This document shows, in pieces, positions 13,038-13,642 of a stretch of DNA of 13,642 nt. Both the position numbers and the translations under genes were made by a program. A model generated the notes under the pieces. It worked only from the letters and a program-made list of their open reading frames with translations, was not told the DNA's origin and made no database searches. The DNA comes from JAIVJN01 sp036732565 (GTDB taxonomy: Bacteria; Acidobacteriota; Vicinamibacteria; Vicinamibacterales; UBA2999). How positions within the stretch are numbered: position 1 is the stretch's first letter; each line of letters starts with the position of its first letter. Where the stretch lies: positions 1 to 13,642 of the forward strand of contig DAINCF010000162.1 in NCBI GenBank assembly GCA_036732565.1. Direction: 5' to 3'.

Positions 13038-13642
13038 ATGCCGAACATGAACACATGGACGTCGCCCTCGCGCGAGCTGCGGCGTCTGACCCAACGTTTG
13101 ACCGAGGCCCTCGGGCGCCGATCTCGCCCGCGTACCGCAGCGCCGCCAGCACCACGTCTGCGTGCGGCGGCGGCTCGCGGTGCGGTCGCCATCAGACCGG
13201 GCCTTCGCGTCGGTCCCGTGGGACGGTTGCTCGTGCGGATTCTCGAGCACTATCCCAAGCGTGGTCTGACGATCACCAGCGCCTACCGGCCCGGTCCGGG
13301 TAGCCACCATGGCGGCCTCGTCTACGGCAACAGCCCCACGGCGGCCGTCGACATCATCGCCAACCGCGGCGCGGCCGGAATGCGCGATGTGGCGAAGTGG
13401 CTCTACGACCGCTATGCGGCGGACACGGTGGAGCTCATTCACACCACGCCGTTCTCGACCGACCGGGGCTTCTACGTGAAGAACCAGAAGAAGTACCCGG
13501 GCGGCGGACCGTACTCGGCGCAAACGCGGCGCGAGCATCGCGACCACGTGCACTTCGCCAGCTCGAAAGCGCTGGCCCAGAGGATCCTCGCCCGGCCGGG
13601 CGCGAAGGCGCCGGCCGCGGCACAGTCGGCGCGCTCGGTCAG
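13038..13642 (+). CDS. M15-like (phage-lysin-like) peptidoglycan peptidase domain protein, 3' end outside window
   Basis: The frame is open from ATG 13038 to the window edge (201 codons). After a basic Arg/Pro/Ala-rich N-terminus (about 12-53) comes a domain resembling M15-type D-Ala-D-Ala peptidases and actinophage endolysins. Its blocks are LTITSAYRPGPGSHHGG (76-92), TAAVDIIANRG (100-110), VAKWLYDRY (117-125), VELIHTTPF (130-138), GFYVKNQKKY (143-152) and REHRDHVHFA (164-173). H89 or H90, D104 and H171 are candidate zinc ligands; relatives usually show H-x-x-G-x-A-x-D, whereas here about seven residues are inserted between the His pair and Asp. The expected reaction is cleavage of peptidoglycan cross-links. 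No signal peptide is seen, so it would need a phage-like, injection or lysis route, or a non-wall substrate. The gene is co-directional with, and close to, the acidic protein. Confidence 0.78.
   Translation, partial: MPNMNTWTSPSRELRRLTQRLTEALGRRSRPRTAAPPAPRLRAAAARGAVAIRPGLRVGPVGRLLVRILEHYPKRGLTITSAYRPGPGSHHGGLVYGNSPTAAVDIIANRGAAGMRDVAKWLYDRYAADTVELIHTTPFSTDRGFYVKNQKKYPGGGPYSAQTRREHRDHVHFASSKALAQRILARPGAKAPAAAQSARSV

Noticed and set aside
12927..13553. A 208-codon minus-strand open frame across the acidic and peptidase genes
   Set aside because: It overlaps two better-supported plus-strand genes that have ribosome sites and, in one case, a recognisable peptidase domain. Its own product is Arg-rich with no motif.

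Overview
The window is high-GC, densely coded bacterial DNA. It has secreted PQQ-type beta-propeller proteins, a di-haem cytochrome c peroxidase homologue, an apparently DAHL-type membrane histidine kinase, a sigma-54 activator and many signal peptides, plus a predicted outer-membrane protein. This suggests a Gram-negative soil or freshwater bacterium. Acidobacteriota (Vicinamibacteria-like) is my best guess, made from gene style only. I see no tRNA, rRNA, CRISPR array, insertion sequence or integrase, and no gene-free stretch exceeds 300 bases.

Left part (1-3049). A truncated minus-strand gene with a signal peptide begins at 102 and runs off the left edge. Diverging from it is a small secreted fibronectin-III-like protein (251-961). 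Next comes a two-gene unit joined by an ATGA overlap: a secreted PQQ-like beta-propeller protein (1086-2489) and a small secreted beta-rich protein (2486-3049).

Middle and right part (3071-12329) is all on the minus strand. A predicted outer-membrane protein (3071-4516) sits alone behind a 245-bp leader. Upstream of it lies a six-gene co-directional cluster from 12329 down to 4762. In transcription order it encodes a di-haem cytochrome c peroxidase/MauG-family protein, a histidine kinase, an NtrC-type response regulator, a quinoprotein (PQQ-dependent) dehydrogenase, an exported metallo-beta-lactamase-fold protein with unusual metal-ligand positions, and a small Gly/Asp-tailed protein. The first three genes are joined by 4-nt ATGA overlaps and the rest are 15-31 nt apart, so one transcript is likely. 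The cluster combines periplasmic redox enzymes with a two-component system that should activate sigma-54 promoters. I infer a redox- or substrate-responsive periplasmic oxidation module.

Right end (12545-13642), divergent from the cluster: a very acidic protein of unknown function, then a gene open at the right edge whose product carries an M15-like, phage-lysin-like peptidase domain behind a basic, Arg/Pro/Ala-rich N-terminus and no signal peptide.

Candidate sigma-54 (-24/-12) elements lie upstream of the outer-membrane protein gene and of the acidic-protein gene. They are plausible targets of the encoded activator, but GG-N10-GC is common by chance in such GC-rich DNA.
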